Part shown: piece after piece, positions 34,258 to 44,100 of the stretch
Layout: each line of letters opens with the position of its first letter
Position numbering within the stretch: the first letter of the stretch is position 1
NCBI RefSeq assembly: GCF_039524395.1
Contig: NZ_BAAAGO010000015.1
DNA length: 64,000 nucleotides
Reading direction: 5' to 3' (one strand)
From: Micropruina glycogenica
GTDB lineage: Bacteria; Actinomycetota; Actinomycetes; Propionibacteriales; Propionibacteriaceae
Translations under genes and position numbers: made by a program
Notes under the pieces: model-generated
Seen by the model: only the letters and a program-made list of their open reading frames with translations
What the model was told of the DNA's origin: nothing
Databases searched by the model: none

Positions 34258-35106
34258 ATGGCGAAACCTGCGAAGCTCGACAACGAGATGTACGAGGCCG
34301 AACTGCACCGGTTGCAGGCCGAACTGGTCGAGATGCAGGAATGGGTCAAGCAAGAGAACAAACGCCTCGTGGTGATCTTCGAAGGACGCGACGCCGCCGG
34401 CAAGGGCGGCGCCATCAAACGCATCACCGAGTACCTCAACCCCCGCATCGCCCAAGTGGTCGCACTGCCGGCGCCGACCGAGCGGCAACAGACTCAGTGG
34501 TACTTTCAGCGCTACATTCAGCACCTGCCCTCGGCCGGCCAGATCAAGCTCTTCGACCGCTCGTGGTACAACCGCGCCGGCGTCGAACGGGTGATGGGCT
34601 ACTGCACCGCCGAGGAACATCGCCGCTTTCTGCGCCAGTGCCCGATCTTCGAGCGCATGCTGATGGAAGACGGCATCTTGCTGCGCAAGTACTGGTTCTC
34701 GGTGTCTGACAAGCAACAGGAGAAGCGGTTCAAGTCGCGGCTCACCGACCCGATGCGGCGATGGAAGCTCTCGCCCACCGACCTGGAGTCGCTGACCCGG
34801 TGGGAGGACTACTCACGGGCCAAGGACGAGATGTTCGTGCACACCGACATTCCCGAGGCGCGCTGGAACGTCGTCGAGAGCGAAGACAAGAAGCGGGCGC
34901 GCATCAACATGATCGCCCACCTGCTGTCGTCCATTCCCTACGAGAAGGTCGAGCGCACCCAACTGAAGCTGCCCAAGCGGCCGGCTTCGACCGGCTATCA
35001 GCGCACCGATCGCAACCTGCAGTACGAGGTGCCCGATCACGCCGCCGGCCTGACCAAAGAAGACGGCGCAGTGGTCTATGTCGACCCCGAAGATGACGAC
35101 AGCTGA
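34258..35106 (+). CDS. ppk2: Polyphosphate kinase 2
   Basis: 282 residues, a one-domain PPK2. Walker A is GRDAAGKGG (43-51), the Walker B/lid DRSWYNRAGVE begins at D100, and the conserved YFQRYIQHLPSAG, MEDGILLRKYWFSVSD and VVESEDKKRARINMI follow. The family transfers phosphate between polyphosphate and nucleotides (GDP/ADP phosphorylation, or AMP in class II/III); the class cannot be settled by eye. It is monocistronic and followed by an orphan response regulator. A CHAD polyphosphate-binding protein and a PPi-dependent phosphofructokinase lie within 7 kb. Confidence 0.94.
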   Translation: MAKPAKLDNEMYEAELHRLQAELVEMQEWVKQENKRLVVIFEGRDAAGKGGAIKRITEYLNPRIAQVVALPAPTERQQTQWYFQRYIQHLPSAGQIKLFDRSWYNRAGVERVMGYCTAEEHRRFLRQCPIFERMLMEDGILLRKYWFSVSDKQQEKRFKSRLTDPMRRWKLSPTDLESLTRWEDYSRAKDEMFVHTDIPEARWNVVESEDKKRARINMIAHLLSSIPYEKVERTQLKLPKRPASTGYQRTDRNLQYEVPDHAAGLTKEDGAVVYVDPEDDDS

Positions 35107-35180
35107 GCGGTAGGTAACATCGCACCCTATGGGTCACCTCACCCTGCCCTTTTGGGTGGTGCGAGTGGCACAATGTCTCG

Positions 35181-35840
35181 GTGCAGACTAAACGTCCGAT
35201 TCGGGTGGCGCTGGTCAACGACTACGAGGTCGTGGTCGCGGGGTTGAACCAGATGTTCGCCAACTACACCGACCGCATCGAGGTCGTGAAACTCATCGCC
35301 AACCGCGAGGTGCGTGAACGGGTCGACATCGCACTCTACGACAGCTTCGGCCAGACCGCACCCGAGGCCGACTCCGTCGAGCGCGTGCTGCGCAACCCCC
35401 TGGTGAAGCGCACCGTCGTCTACACCTGGAACTTCCAGCCCGCACGGGTGAACCAAGCCACCCACGAGGGTGCATCCGGCTACCTGTCCAAGACGCTGCC
35501 CGCCCGTGAGTTGGTGGACGCCCTGGAGCAGGTGCACGCCGGCAAGTTGGTGGTCAGCCCCGTCCCCAGGGCGGCGAACCCGACCGGCGGCAACTGGCCC
35601 GGCCGTGAAGAGGGCCTGTCGTACCGCGAGAGCGAAGTGATCGCGCTGATCACCGAAGGTCTGTCGAACGCCGAGATCGCCACGACGATGTACCTCAGCC
35701 CGAACTCGGTCAAGAGCTACATTCGCTCGGCCTACCGCAAGATCGGCGTGGCCCGGCGCTCGCAGGCAGTGGCGTGGGGCATGCGGCACGGCTTTGCCGC
35801 CGACCACCTGCGCCTCGACCCCGACGACGTACCCGCCTGA
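35181..35840 (+). CDS. Orphan NarL/LuxR-type response regulator
   Basis: 219 residues from GTG 35181. The receiver domain (about 6-120) has N13-D14 where most have two acids, the phosphoacceptor-position D54 in ALYDSFG, the T82 region YTWNF and K104 in GYLSKTLP. The C-terminal LuxR HTH is LSYRESEVIALITEGLSNAEIATTMYLSPNSVKSYIRSAYRKIG. No histidine kinase is adjacent. Loss of one acidic-pocket residue may alter Mg2+ or phosphorylation dependence. Such atypical regulators occur in actinobacteria. It is convergent with yciO across a hairpin. Confidence 0.9.
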   Translation: MQTKRPIRVALVNDYEVVVAGLNQMFANYTDRIEVVKLIANREVRERVDIALYDSFGQTAPEADSVERVLRNPLVKRTVVYTWNFQPARVNQATHEGASGYLSKTLPARELVDALEQVHAGKLVVSPVPRAANPTGGNWPGREEGLSYRESEVIALITEGLSNAEIATTMYLSPNSVKSYIRSAYRKIGVARRSQAVAWGMRHGFAADHLRLDPDDVPA

Positions 35841-35850
35841 TCACCTCGAT

Positions 35851-35891
35851 GGTCGAGCTCGTCGAGACGTCCGTCTCGAATGGCTCGACCG
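35851..35891. terminator. Composite hairpin between response regulator and yciO
   Basis: GGTCGAGC (35851-35858) pairs with GCTCGACC (35884-35891), and the inner TCGAGACG (35862-35869) pairs with CGTCTCGA (35872-35879). The left arm is the GGTCGAGCTCGTCGAGAC repeat that is common in actinobacterial intergenic DNA and recurs in the array at 63506. It is a probable bidirectional terminator. Confidence 0.65.
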
Positions 35892-35900
35892 ACCAGCCGC

Positions 35901-36524
35901 TCAGCCCTCGAACAGTTCAGGATCGCCAGACCCGCGCCGAATGATCTCGACCTCGTCGCCGGTCAGGTCGATCACCGTGGTCGGTTCGGTGCCGCAATCG
36001 CCCGAGTCGAGCACCGCGTCGAGGGCGTGCCCGATCTCGTCGTTGACCGTCCAGCCGTCCGACATCGGCTCGTCATGCCCGGGCAGCAGCAGGGTGCTCG
36101 ACATCAACGGTTCGCCCAGCTCGTTCAGCAGCGCCAGCGCGGTGACGTGATCGGGAATGCGCACCCCCACGGTGCGCCGCTTGGGTTGCAGCATCACCCG
36201 GGGCGCCTCGCGGGTGGCCTGCAGAATGAACGTGGAGCCGCCCGGCGTGGCCGCCTTGATGGCCCGAAACACGTCGTTGCCCATCTGCACGTAATGCCCC
36301 AGTTGGGCGAAGTCGCTGCACACCAGGGTGAAGTTGTGCCGGGCGTCCAACTGGCGCAGGGCGCGAATGCGGTCGAGGCCCGCCCGGTTGCCCAGCATGC
36401 AGCCCAACGCATAACCCGAGTCGGTGGGGTAGGCGATCAACCCGCCGTCACGCAGAATCGTCGCCACCTGCCCCAGCGCGCGCGCTTGGGGGTTGTCGGG
36501 GTGCACGTCGAAGTACCGGGCCAT
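35901..36524 (-). CDS. yciO: YciO/YrdC/Sua5-domain threonylcarbamoyladenylate synthase-like protein
   Basis: 207 residues. The YrdC fold is evident from GGLIAYPTDSGYALGCML, KRRTVGVRIPDH and TTVIDLTGDEVEIIRRGSGDP. The opening ARYFDVHPDNPQARALGQVATIL is specific to the YciO branch rather than the canonical Sua5/TsaC. YciO proteins bind RNA and may have weak threonylcarbamoyl-AMP synthase activity; the true t6A enzyme is probably encoded elsewhere. ATG 36524 is used; a GTG one codon upstream is possible. It is divergent from the aminotransferase gene by 65 bp. Confidence 0.9.
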   Translation of the reverse strand: MARYFDVHPDNPQARALGQVATILRDGGLIAYPTDSGYALGCMLGNRAGLDRIRALRQLDARHNFTLVCSDFAQLGHYVQMGNDVFRAIKAATPGGSTFILQATREAPRVMLQPKRRTVGVRIPDHVTALALLNELGEPLMSSTLLLPGHDEPMSDGWTVNDEIGHALDAVLDSGDCGTEPTTVIDLTGDEVEIIRRGSGDPELFEG

Positions 36525-36589
36525 CACAACACACGCTTTCTGGTCGAGACCGGCAACCCTGGGGCCGCACGAGCCGCAAGAATGCGGCC

Positions 36590-37726
36590 ATGACGATCTT
36601 CTCGCTCACCGAGGCGGAATTGCGGCAACGACGCAGCCTGAAGTGGCGCACGTACGACTCCGACGTGCTGCCGCTGTGGGTGGCCGAGATGGACGCCGCG
36701 GTGCAGCCGGCCGTGCGCGCCGAACTCGACGCCGCGCTCGACCGTGGCGACACCGGCTACCCGTGGGGCACCGAGTACGCCGACGCGTACCGAGCCTCGG
36801 CGGCGACGCGGTGGGGTCTCGAGCTCGACCCGACGCAGGTGCGTCGGGGCGGTGACGTGATGAACGAAGTGCTGTGCGTGCTCGAGACCGTGACCAACCC
36901 CGGCGACGGCATCGTGATCACCGCCCCGGTCTACCCGCCGTTCTGGCAGGTCACCAGCGGCTACCGGCGGCACACGGTTGCGGTCGACCTGACCCCCGAG
37001 GGCCGGCTCGACCTGGCCGCCCTCGAACGGGCCTTCGCGGCCGACGACGTGACGGCCTTTCTGCTCTGCTCGCCGCACAACCCCACCGGCACCGTGCACA
37101 CCGCCGACGAACTGGCCGCGGTCGCCGCGCTGTGTTCGGCCCACGGGGTGCGGCTGGTGGTCGACGAGATCCACGCGTGGCTGGTCGATCCGGGCACCAC
37201 GTTCGTGCCCGTGCTGAGCCTGCCCGAGGCCCGTGATGCCGTGGTGGCGATCTCGGCCGGCAAGGCATGGAACCTGGCCGCGTTCAAGGCTGGTCTCTAC
37301 GTCGGCGGCGAAGGTGCGTTGAACCTGCTCGACCACCTGCCGCCGCTCGCCACCCAGAGCACCGGGCACCTGGGTGCGCTCGCCCACGCCGCGGCCCTGC
37401 GGCACGAGCAAGCCTGGGTCGACCAGATGTGCGTCGAGGTGGCCGCCAACAAGCAACTGCTCAGCGATCTGCTGCACGCGCTGCTGCCGTCGGCGGAGTA
37501 CCGTCCCGGGCCCGGCACGTACCTGGCCTTCGTCGACTGCACCGCCCTGGGGCTGGCGAACCCGGCGCGGCACTTCGAGCAGGTCGGCAAGGTGGCGTTC
37601 TCGCCCGGTCGGGCCTTCTCACCAGCGCACGATCAATGGGTGCGCATCAACCTGGCCACGTCGCCGGCGATCATCACCCAAGCCGTCGAGCGCATGGCCG
37701 CATCGCTTCGTCAGCCGAACAACTGA
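36590..37726 (+). CDS. MalY/PatB-type PLP-dependent cystathionine beta-lyase
   Basis: 378 residues of fold-type I. The PLP Lys is K225 in AISAGKAWNLAAFKAG, the pattern of the MalY/PatB branch (SxxKxxNLAGxK). Other blocks are PLWVAEMD, GYPWGTEY, SPHNPTGTVH and VDEIHAWLV. It would cleave cystathionine or cysteine-S-conjugates to pyruvate, ammonia and a thiol. No maltose genes surround it. Its 3' end overlaps the convergent TadG-like gene by 16 bp. Confidence 0.9.
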   Translation: MTIFSLTEAELRQRRSLKWRTYDSDVLPLWVAEMDAAVQPAVRAELDAALDRGDTGYPWGTEYADAYRASAATRWGLELDPTQVRRGGDVMNEVLCVLETVTNPGDGIVITAPVYPPFWQVTSGYRRHTVAVDLTPEGRLDLAALERAFAADDVTAFLLCSPHNPTGTVHTADELAAVAALCSAHGVRLVVDEIHAWLVDPGTTFVPVLSLPEARDAVVAISAGKAWNLAAFKAGLYVGGEGALNLLDHLPPLATQSTGHLGALAHAAALRHEQAWVDQMCVEVAANKQLLSDLLHALLPSAEYRPGPGTYLAFVDCTALGLANPARHFEQVGKVAFSPGRAFSPAHDQWVRINLATSPAIITQAVERMAASLRQPNN

Positions 37727-38115
37727 GCCGTGGCGCTGCCGTGCCCCTGCACGGTGCGAATGCCGATCAGGCTCAGAAAGACGGTGTCGACCTCGACCGC
37801 GGTAGTGACCTGCACGCTGCCGTCCGAGGCCAGCGACGCCGTGCCGCGCATACCGGTCTCGTCGGCGATCACCCGCTTGGCGGCGGCGACCGCTGCACCA
37901 CCATCGGGACGCCGTCCGGCCTGACGTTGCGCAGCGGTGGTGTCGACGGCGGCCCGGGCCGCCGCCGCGGCGGCGAGTTCGGCGCGGCGGTCGGCCGCGC
38001 TCTTGCGCCCACCGTCGACCACCAGGCCGGTGACGAGCAGCAGGGCGACCACCACCACGACCAGAAACGACGACAACGCCTGGCCGCGTTCGCTGCGGGT
38101 GGTGCCGGGGTGCAT
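37711..38115 (-). CDS. TadG-like pilus/Flp assembly protein, orphan
   Basis: 134 residues from ATG 38115. The N-terminus has SERGQALSSF followed by a single membrane helix VVVVVALLLVTGLVVDGGRK (about 15-34). This is the pattern of the TadE/TadG-like domain found in actinobacterial tad loci. The rest is Ala/Arg/Val-rich, with a Cys-free extracellular part. No tadA/B/C or other pilus gene is in the window, so this is an isolated member. Longer in-frame extensions upstream run into the pfp promoter region and are not family-like. Confidence 0.8.
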   Translation of the reverse strand: MHPGTTRSERGQALSSFLVVVVVALLLVTGLVVDGGRKSAADRRAELAAAAAARAAVDTTAAQRQAGRRPDGGAAVAAAKRVIADETGMRGTASLASDGSVQVTTAVEVDTVFLSLIGIRTVQGHGSATAQLFG

Positions 38116-38260
38116 CTGGTCAGTCTGCCTCGGAAGGCGTCGCCGTGGGGCGTTGTCCACAGGCGAATGCGCGCCACGCGCTGACATTCGGGCTTTGCTT
38201 CCACGGGCCGGGATCGGGCAATAGGGTGATGGTGTCAATCCCCCGATGAGAGGCTCACTC

Positions 38261-39487
38261 ATGGTTCAGAAGGTCGCCCTGCTCACCGCCGGTGGTTTCG
38301 CACCGTGCCTGTCGTCGGCGATCGGCGGTCTGATTCAGCGCTACACCGAGGTGGCACCGGACGTCGAGATCATCGCCTACAAGTACGGGTATCAGGGTCT
38401 GCTCACCGGCGACTACCTCGAGGTCACCCCCGCCGTCCGCGAAAAAGCGCATCTGCTGCACCTGTACGGCGGCTCGCCGATCGGCAACAGCCGCGTCAAG
38501 CTCACCAACGCCAAAGACCTGGTGCGCCGTGGCCTGGTGGCCGAGGGCGACGATCCGCTCAAGGTGGCCGCCGACCAGTTGGTGGCCGACGGTGTGGACG
38601 TGCTGCACACCATCGGTGGCGACGACACCAACACCACCGCGGCCGATCTGGCGGCGTACCTGGCGAAGCACGACTATGGACTCACCGTGGTGGGGCTGCC
38701 CAAGACCATCGACAACGACGTCATTCCGATTCGGCAGTCGCTGGGCGCCGACACCGCGGCCGAAATGGGTGCGCGGTTCTCGCGCAACGTGCTGGCCGAG
38801 CACAACGCGGGCACCCGCATTCTGATCGTCCATGAGGTGATGGGACGCAACTGCGGCTGGCTGACCGCTGCCACCGCCCGCAAGTACCGCGACTGGCTGA
38901 CCGACGCCGAGTGGCTGCCCGAGATCGGCCTGGACGCCAAGGCGTGGGACGTGCACGCGGTGTTCGTGCCCGAGGCGGTTATCGACATCGAGGAGGAGGC
39001 GGTTCGGCTCAAGCAGGTGATGGACACCGTCGGCAACGTGACGATCTTCATCTCTGAGGGCGCCGGCGTCGAGAGCATCGTCGCCGAGATGGAGAAGGCC
39101 GGCGAAGAAGTCGCACGCGACGCGTTCGGCCACATTCGCCTCGAGCGAATCAACCCCGGCGCATGGTTCGCCAAGCAGTTCGCCGAGATGCTCGGTGCCG
39201 AGAAGATCCTGGTGCAGAAGTCGGGCTACTACTCGCGTTCGGCCGCGGCCAACGCCTTCGACCTCGACCTGATTCACTCGATGACCGACCTTGCCGTCGA
39301 TTCGGCGCTGCGCGGCGAGTCGGGCGTGATCGGCAACGACGAAGAGAACGGCGACGTGCTCACCGCAATCGCGTTCGACCGCATCAAGGGCGGCAAGCCG
39401 TTCGACATCGGCCAGGACTGGTACCTCGACATGCTGTCGGCGATCGGTCAGCCGGCACCCGTCGCGGCGCCGCCGGCCGAACACTGA
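38261..39487 (+). CDS. pfp: Pyrophosphate-dependent 6-phosphofructokinase
   Basis: 408 residues. VALLTAGGFAPCLSSAI at the start, SPIGNSRVKLTN, the GGDD motif (119-122, HTIGGDDTNTTA) and PKTIDND (147-153) identify a PPi-type enzyme; the second Asp of GGDD blocks ATP use. The sequence is close to the Propionibacterium enzyme, which is one reason to place this genome near that family. It interconverts fructose-6-phosphate and fructose-1,6-bisphosphate using PPi in central glycolysis. ATG 38261 is used, five codons after another in-frame ATG (38246). It is monocistronic and followed by two palindromic repeats. Confidence 0.95.
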   Translation: MVQKVALLTAGGFAPCLSSAIGGLIQRYTEVAPDVEIIAYKYGYQGLLTGDYLEVTPAVREKAHLLHLYGGSPIGNSRVKLTNAKDLVRRGLVAEGDDPLKVAADQLVADGVDVLHTIGGDDTNTTAADLAAYLAKHDYGLTVVGLPKTIDNDVIPIRQSLGADTAAEMGARFSRNVLAEHNAGTRILIVHEVMGRNCGWLTAATARKYRDWLTDAEWLPEIGLDAKAWDVHAVFVPEAVIDIEEEAVRLKQVMDTVGNVTIFISEGAGVESIVAEMEKAGEEVARDAFGHIRLERINPGAWFAKQFAEMLGAEKILVQKSGYYSRSAAANAFDLDLIHSMTDLAVDSALRGESGVIGNDEENGDVLTAIAFDRIKGGKPFDIGQDWYLDMLSAIGQPAPVAAPPAEH

Positions 39488-39548
39488 GCAGCCGAGTGCA
39501 GTAATTTGCTGCACGGGGAGCCGACTTCGCCGGGATGGCGACGTACCC

Positions 39549-39620
39549 CGTCATCCCGGCGCAGGCCGGGATCTCACCACACATTCGCCGCATGAGATCC
39601 CGACTTTCGTCGGGATGACG
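39549..39620. repeat. Pair of TCCCGG-type palindromic repeats
   Basis: Copy one, 39549-39575 (CGTCATCCCGGCGCAGGC...), and copy two, 39594-39620 (GAGATCCCGAC...GGGATGACG), face each other. They form a larger inverted repeat between convergent pfp and the CHAD gene. They belong to the same dispersed family as 12982-13008. Confidence 0.8.
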
Positions 39621-39655
39621 AGAAGCCCGTCCGCTCTTCCCGCGATCTGTGCTGG

Positions 39656-40507
39656 TCAGGTGAGGGCCGCCGCCAACGCCTCGCGCCCAAGGGCCAGAGC
39701 CTCGTCGCGACTTTGTAACTCGACCAGCACCAGTTCGAGGTAGGTGTCGGCCGGCTCCCCCGCCTCACGTGCCCGGACGGCTGCTGTGGCCAGATAACTC
39801 TCGGCCACCACCGTGTCCTGAAACTCGCCCAGCGCCTCGGTGACCGCCTCCCACGCCCTCAAGAGTTGTTCACCGTGATCGCCCAACACCGGTACCAGGG
39901 CCTCGGAGCAGTACCGGGCCGCCTTGGCCGCCTTGCGCACCTCGTGCCACCGGTGCGCGTCGTCGCCGATCTCTGCCGCCCGGGCCTCGAGACGTCGGAC
40001 GCGCTCGATGGCGCCGTCGAGCAGGTCGACAAGTCGGTCGCGCGTGGCCCGCCGTCCGTCTTTGCGCAGCGGCGGGTCGGCGACGAAGTCGGCCAGATTG
40101 GCCCGCAGCGCGGCGTACCGTTCGGTGCCCATCGACTCGACCAGCGAACGGTGCGCATGCTCGTGGGTGGCGTCCAGGGCGTCGCCCAACCGCCGCCGCA
40201 CGGGGCCCGCGATCTCGGCGTCGTCGAGGTCGTTCACGCGTGTCAGCAGCCGCTCTTTCAGCACTTCGGCATCACGCGGCGCGCCGAGGTGATCGGCGTG
40301 CCAGGCAAGTTCATTGCGCAGCCCACGCAGCCGACCCTTCGTGAACAGAGGTGCGAACGTGCGCAGCGCGCTACGCGCCCGCCGGGTCGCCACCCGGCTG
40401 CGATGCACGGCGTCGGGTGCATCGACCAGCACGTCGTCGGCCCGGTCGGCGATCACGCCGGCCTGCGTGCGCAGGTAGTCGAGCACCGAGTCGCTCGGCC
40501 TACTCAC
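39656..40507 (-). CDS. CHAD-domain protein (polyphosphate-binding)
   Basis: 283 residues from GTG 40507. The CHAD core is recognised by AVHRSRVATRRARSALRTFAPLF with conserved His/Arg, DLDDAEIAGPVRRRLG, and the later HRWHEVRKAAKAARYCSEAL, whose basic residues contact polyphosphate. CHAD domains bind polyphosphate, and in other bacteria localise to polyP granules. The gene overlaps the upstream membrane-protein gene by 8 nt (GTGAGTAG). It is all-helical and cytosolic, with no CYTH phosphatase partner in the same ORF. A longer frame from 40600 starts inside the neighbour gene and is rejected. Confidence 0.92.
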   Translation of the reverse strand: MSRPSDSVLDYLRTQAGVIADRADDVLVDAPDAVHRSRVATRRARSALRTFAPLFTKGRLRGLRNELAWHADHLGAPRDAEVLKERLLTRVNDLDDAEIAGPVRRRLGDALDATHEHAHRSLVESMGTERYAALRANLADFVADPPLRKDGRRATRDRLVDLLDGAIERVRRLEARAAEIGDDAHRWHEVRKAAKAARYCSEALVPVLGDHGEQLLRAWEAVTEALGEFQDTVVAESYLATAAVRAREAGEPADTYLELVLVELQSRDEALALGREALAAALT

Positions 40508-41168
40508 GAACGCTGCCCGCCTCGTCGGCCCGCACTTCTTCGGTGCGCACCACGCCCAGGTCGTCGATGACTTCCTGCGGCGCTTGCGGCCCTTCGACAT
40601 GACGGCCCCTGCGCCGATTGCGGGGCTCGCGGGGCGCAGCCTCGTCGTCGGGGCCGAGCGCCGAGCCCAGCAGAATCGGAGTCACGGCGGCGAACGCCCA
40701 CACCGCCAGCGCCGAGGGCGACCGCAGCATCAAGCCGATCGGCACCAGGTCGCCGGGCTTGGCTGTGGCCAGCCGTTCGTCGAACGAGGTGCCGCCCAGC
40801 AACTGGCCGAGTTGCCAGCAGACCACACCGGCCAGCGCTCCCAAGCCGCCGGCCAGAAAGGCCGACACCCAACCCAGGTGCTTGAAGCGACGCCAGGTGA
40901 ACACGCCGATCACCGCGCCGAACACCACGCCGAGCACCACGTACCAGGCGTCCGCACCGAAGATGTCGGTCAAGCCTCGCTCGCTCATCGAAGCTGAGCC
41001 GTCGGCCTGCACTAGATAGCTGGGCGGTTGGACCACCAGCCGCCAGACGACGGCTGCCACGATGCCGACCACCAGTGCCGCCACCGCGAACATCGACGCC
41101 GACCACGGGTCGCGGTGATGCGCGCGCTTGGTGGGCTCGACCGTTGTCGGCGAACTGGGACTGGTCAC
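40500..41168 (-). CDS. Four-span membrane protein of unknown function
   Basis: 222 residues. Four hydrophobic segments are visible: SMFAVAALVVGIVAAVVWRL, WYVVLGVVFGAVIGVFTW, VSAFLAGGLGALAGVVCW and ALAVWAFAAVTPILLGSAL. The loop after TM1 (PPSYLVQADGSASMSERGLTDIFGADA) would lie outside. The tail from about 185 is charged, with Arg-rich NRRRGRHVEG. The architecture resembles actinobacterial DUF2567-type proteins, but I cannot confirm it. It overlaps the CHAD gene, suggesting a shared transcript. dnaE lies just downstream on the same strand order. Confidence 0.8.
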   Translation of the reverse strand: MTSPSSPTTVEPTKRAHHRDPWSASMFAVAALVVGIVAAVVWRLVVQPPSYLVQADGSASMSERGLTDIFGADAWYVVLGVVFGAVIGVFTWRRFKHLGWVSAFLAGGLGALAGVVCWQLGQLLGGTSFDERLATAKPGDLVPIGLMLRSPSALAVWAFAAVTPILLGSALGPDDEAAPREPRNRRRGRHVEGPQAPQEVIDDLGVVRTEEVRADEAGSVRE

Positions 41169-41196
41169 CCGCTCAGCGTAGTGGGCTCTGACAGCC

Positions 41197-44100
41197 CTAC
41201 ACGCAGGACGGCCCGAGCAGGGCCTTCAGGTCGGCCATCAGGGGCGGTGACGGCATCACCCGCAGGGTTTCTTCGAGCTTCCACACCGTGGTGCGGTTGC
41301 TCGACGTGGTCAGCCGCACCCGCACCTCGGTGGCGCCCGGGTGGTTGGTCAGCACCGTGCGCAACTGCTGCACCACCGCCGGCGTGCAGCGGGCCGCGGG
41401 CAGTGAGATGACGACCGGCCCGGTCGGGCCCTCGGACACGTCGGGGAAACTCACATCGGTGCCCCGCAGCTCGACGCCCTCGTCTTTGCCGACCAGCTTG
41501 CCCTTGATGCGCACGATGGTGTCGGTGGCCAGCTGCAGCGCCACCAGCTGGTAGGCCTTGGGAAACAGCAGCACCTCGATCGAGGCCTCCAGGTCTTCGA
41601 CCGTGACGATCGCCCACAGGTCGCCGGTCTTGGTCTGCTTGCGGGTGACCTGGGTGATCATGCCGGCGATCGAGGTGGTGATGTCGCGCGGCCCGTCCTC
41701 GGCCACCAGAGCGCCGATCGAGTGGTCGCGGTTCGCCAACAGCACGTGTTCGAGGCCGAGCAGCGGGTGGTCAGACACGTACAGCCCGAGCATTTCGCGC
41801 TCGAACGCGAGCCGAACGCGCTTGTCCCACTCGTCCACCTGCGGAATCGGGCTGCTGACCAGCGCCTCGCCGTCGCCGGCGTCGCCGAACAGGTCGTCCT
41901 GGCCGTTGGCCTGGTTGCGTTTGAGGTCGATGACCTCGTCGACCTTCTGCTCGTAGCACTCCATGAGCGAGCGCCGGGTGTGGCCCAGGGAGTCGAACGC
42001 GCCGGCCTTGATCAGCGACTCGATCACCCGCTTGTTGCACACCACGAGCGGAACGTTGCTCAAGAACTCGTTGAAGTCGTGCGCCTTACCGTGCTCGTCG
42101 CGCCCGGCGACGATGCCGTTCACCACGTTGTCGCCCACGTTGCGAATGGCGCCCAACCCGTAGCGAATGTCGGTGCCCACCGGGGTGAACATGCCGTCGG
42201 ACTCGTTGACGTCGGGCGGCAACACCTTGATGCCCATGCGCCGGCACTCGGCCAGGTAGACCGCCGACTTGTCCTTGTCGTCCTTCACCGACTGCAGCAA
42301 CGCCGCCATGTATTCGGCCGGGTAGTTGGCCTTGAGGTAGGCGGTCCAGTACGAGATCAGCCCATAGGCGGCGGTGTGGGCCTTGTTGAACGCGTAGTCC
42401 GAGAAGGGCACCAGAATGTCCCACAACGACTTGATCGCGCCGGCTGAGTAGCCGTTGGCGGTCATGCCCGCGGCGAAGCGGTCGTACTCCTTTTCGAGCA
42501 CTTCCTTCTTCTTCTTGCCCATCGCCCGGCGCAGTTCGTCTGCGGCACCGAGGGTGTAGTTGGCCACCTTCACCGCGATCTGCTGCACCTGCTCCTGATA
42601 GACGATCAGGCCGTAGGTGAGGTCGAGGATCTCGGCCAGCGGTTCGGCCAGCTCGGGGTGGATCGCGGTGATCGGCTGCTTGCCGGTCTTGCGCAGCGCG
42701 TAGTTGGTGTGGCTGTTGGCCCCCATCGGGCCCGGCCGGTACAGCGCGAGTGCGGCCGAGATGTCTTCGAAGTTGTCGGGCTGCATCTGCCGCAGCAGCA
42801 CCCGCATGCCGCCGCCGTCCAACTGAAAGATGCCGAGCGTGTCACCCGTGGCCAGCAGTTGGTAGGTGGACGGGTCGGTGGGGTTCTTGCTCAGCGCGTC
42901 CAGATCGAGGTCGACGCCGCGGTTGGCCTTCACGTTGGCGAGCGCGTCGTCGAGAATGGTCAGGTTGCGCAGGCCCAGGAAGTCCATCTTGACCAGGCCG
43001 AGCGCCTCGCAGCTCGGGTAGTCGAACTGGGTGATGATCTGACCGTCGGCCTCGCGCTTCATGACCGGAATCACGTCGAGCAGCGGTGCCGAGCTCATGA
43101 TCACGCCGGCGGCGTGCACGCCCCACTGGCGCTTCAGGCCCTCGATGCCGCGGGCCGTGTCGACCACCTCTTGTACCTCGGGGTCGCTCTCGTACAACGC
43201 CCTGAACTCGCCGCCCTCGGCGTAGCGGGCGTGCTGGGGGTTGAACACCTCGGGCAGCGGCACGTCCTTGCCCATCACCGGCGGCGTGTAGGCCTTGGTG
43301 ATCTTCTCACCCAGGCCGAACGGCTTGCCCAGGACACGTCCGGCGTCTTTGATGGCCTGCTTGGCCTTGATGGTGCCGTAGGTGACGATCTGACACACGT
43401 GGTCGTCGCCGTACTTCTCGGTGACGTAACGGATCACCTCACCGCGTCGGCGCTCGTCGAAGTCGATGTCGAAGTCGGGCATGGACGGACGTTCGGGGTT
43501 GAGGAACCGCTCGAAGATCAGCCCGTGCGGCACCGGATCCAAGTCGGTGATGCGCAGGGCGTAGGCGCACATCGAACCGGCGCCCGAGCCGCGTCCGGGG
43601 CCCACCCTGATGCCGTTGTTCTTGGCCCAGTTGATGAAGTCGGCCACCACCAGGAAGTAGCCGCAGTTGTGCACCGCGATGCCTTCAGCCACATAGGTGT
43701 GGTCACCGCTCACTGTCAGATTGTGCACGGTGCCCTGATACGCCTGACGCGCTGTGGCCCTCACACGTACCCACCAACGGCCGTCGACGTGGCGGGCGTT
43801 GTACGGGGCCTTGGTGCGCGTGGGAATCCACTGAACCTTCCAGGTCTTCTGACTCGGGCTTCTGTCCACTACCGCCCATTGCCCGATGGACAGCAGCAAC
43901 GAACGGAGTTGTCTGGCCAGCACGTCGTTGACAGTCGTGATTCCAACGCGAGTCCGGTCAGCGTGACCGTCGCCCTCGAGCCACCCGGAGATGAACGACC
44001 TGATGCCGCTTTCCGGAAGAGATGAAATCCACGGGTGGAGCTTCTTGTTGCGAACCCCGCAGCCAACCAGTTCTTGCAGCAGAAGTGCCAATGGATGGTT

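Noticed and set aside
42658..44025. Plus-strand frames over dnaE and its intein
   Set aside because: They contain no motif and cross the intein boundary without change, whereas the minus strand encodes DnaE and intein blocks.
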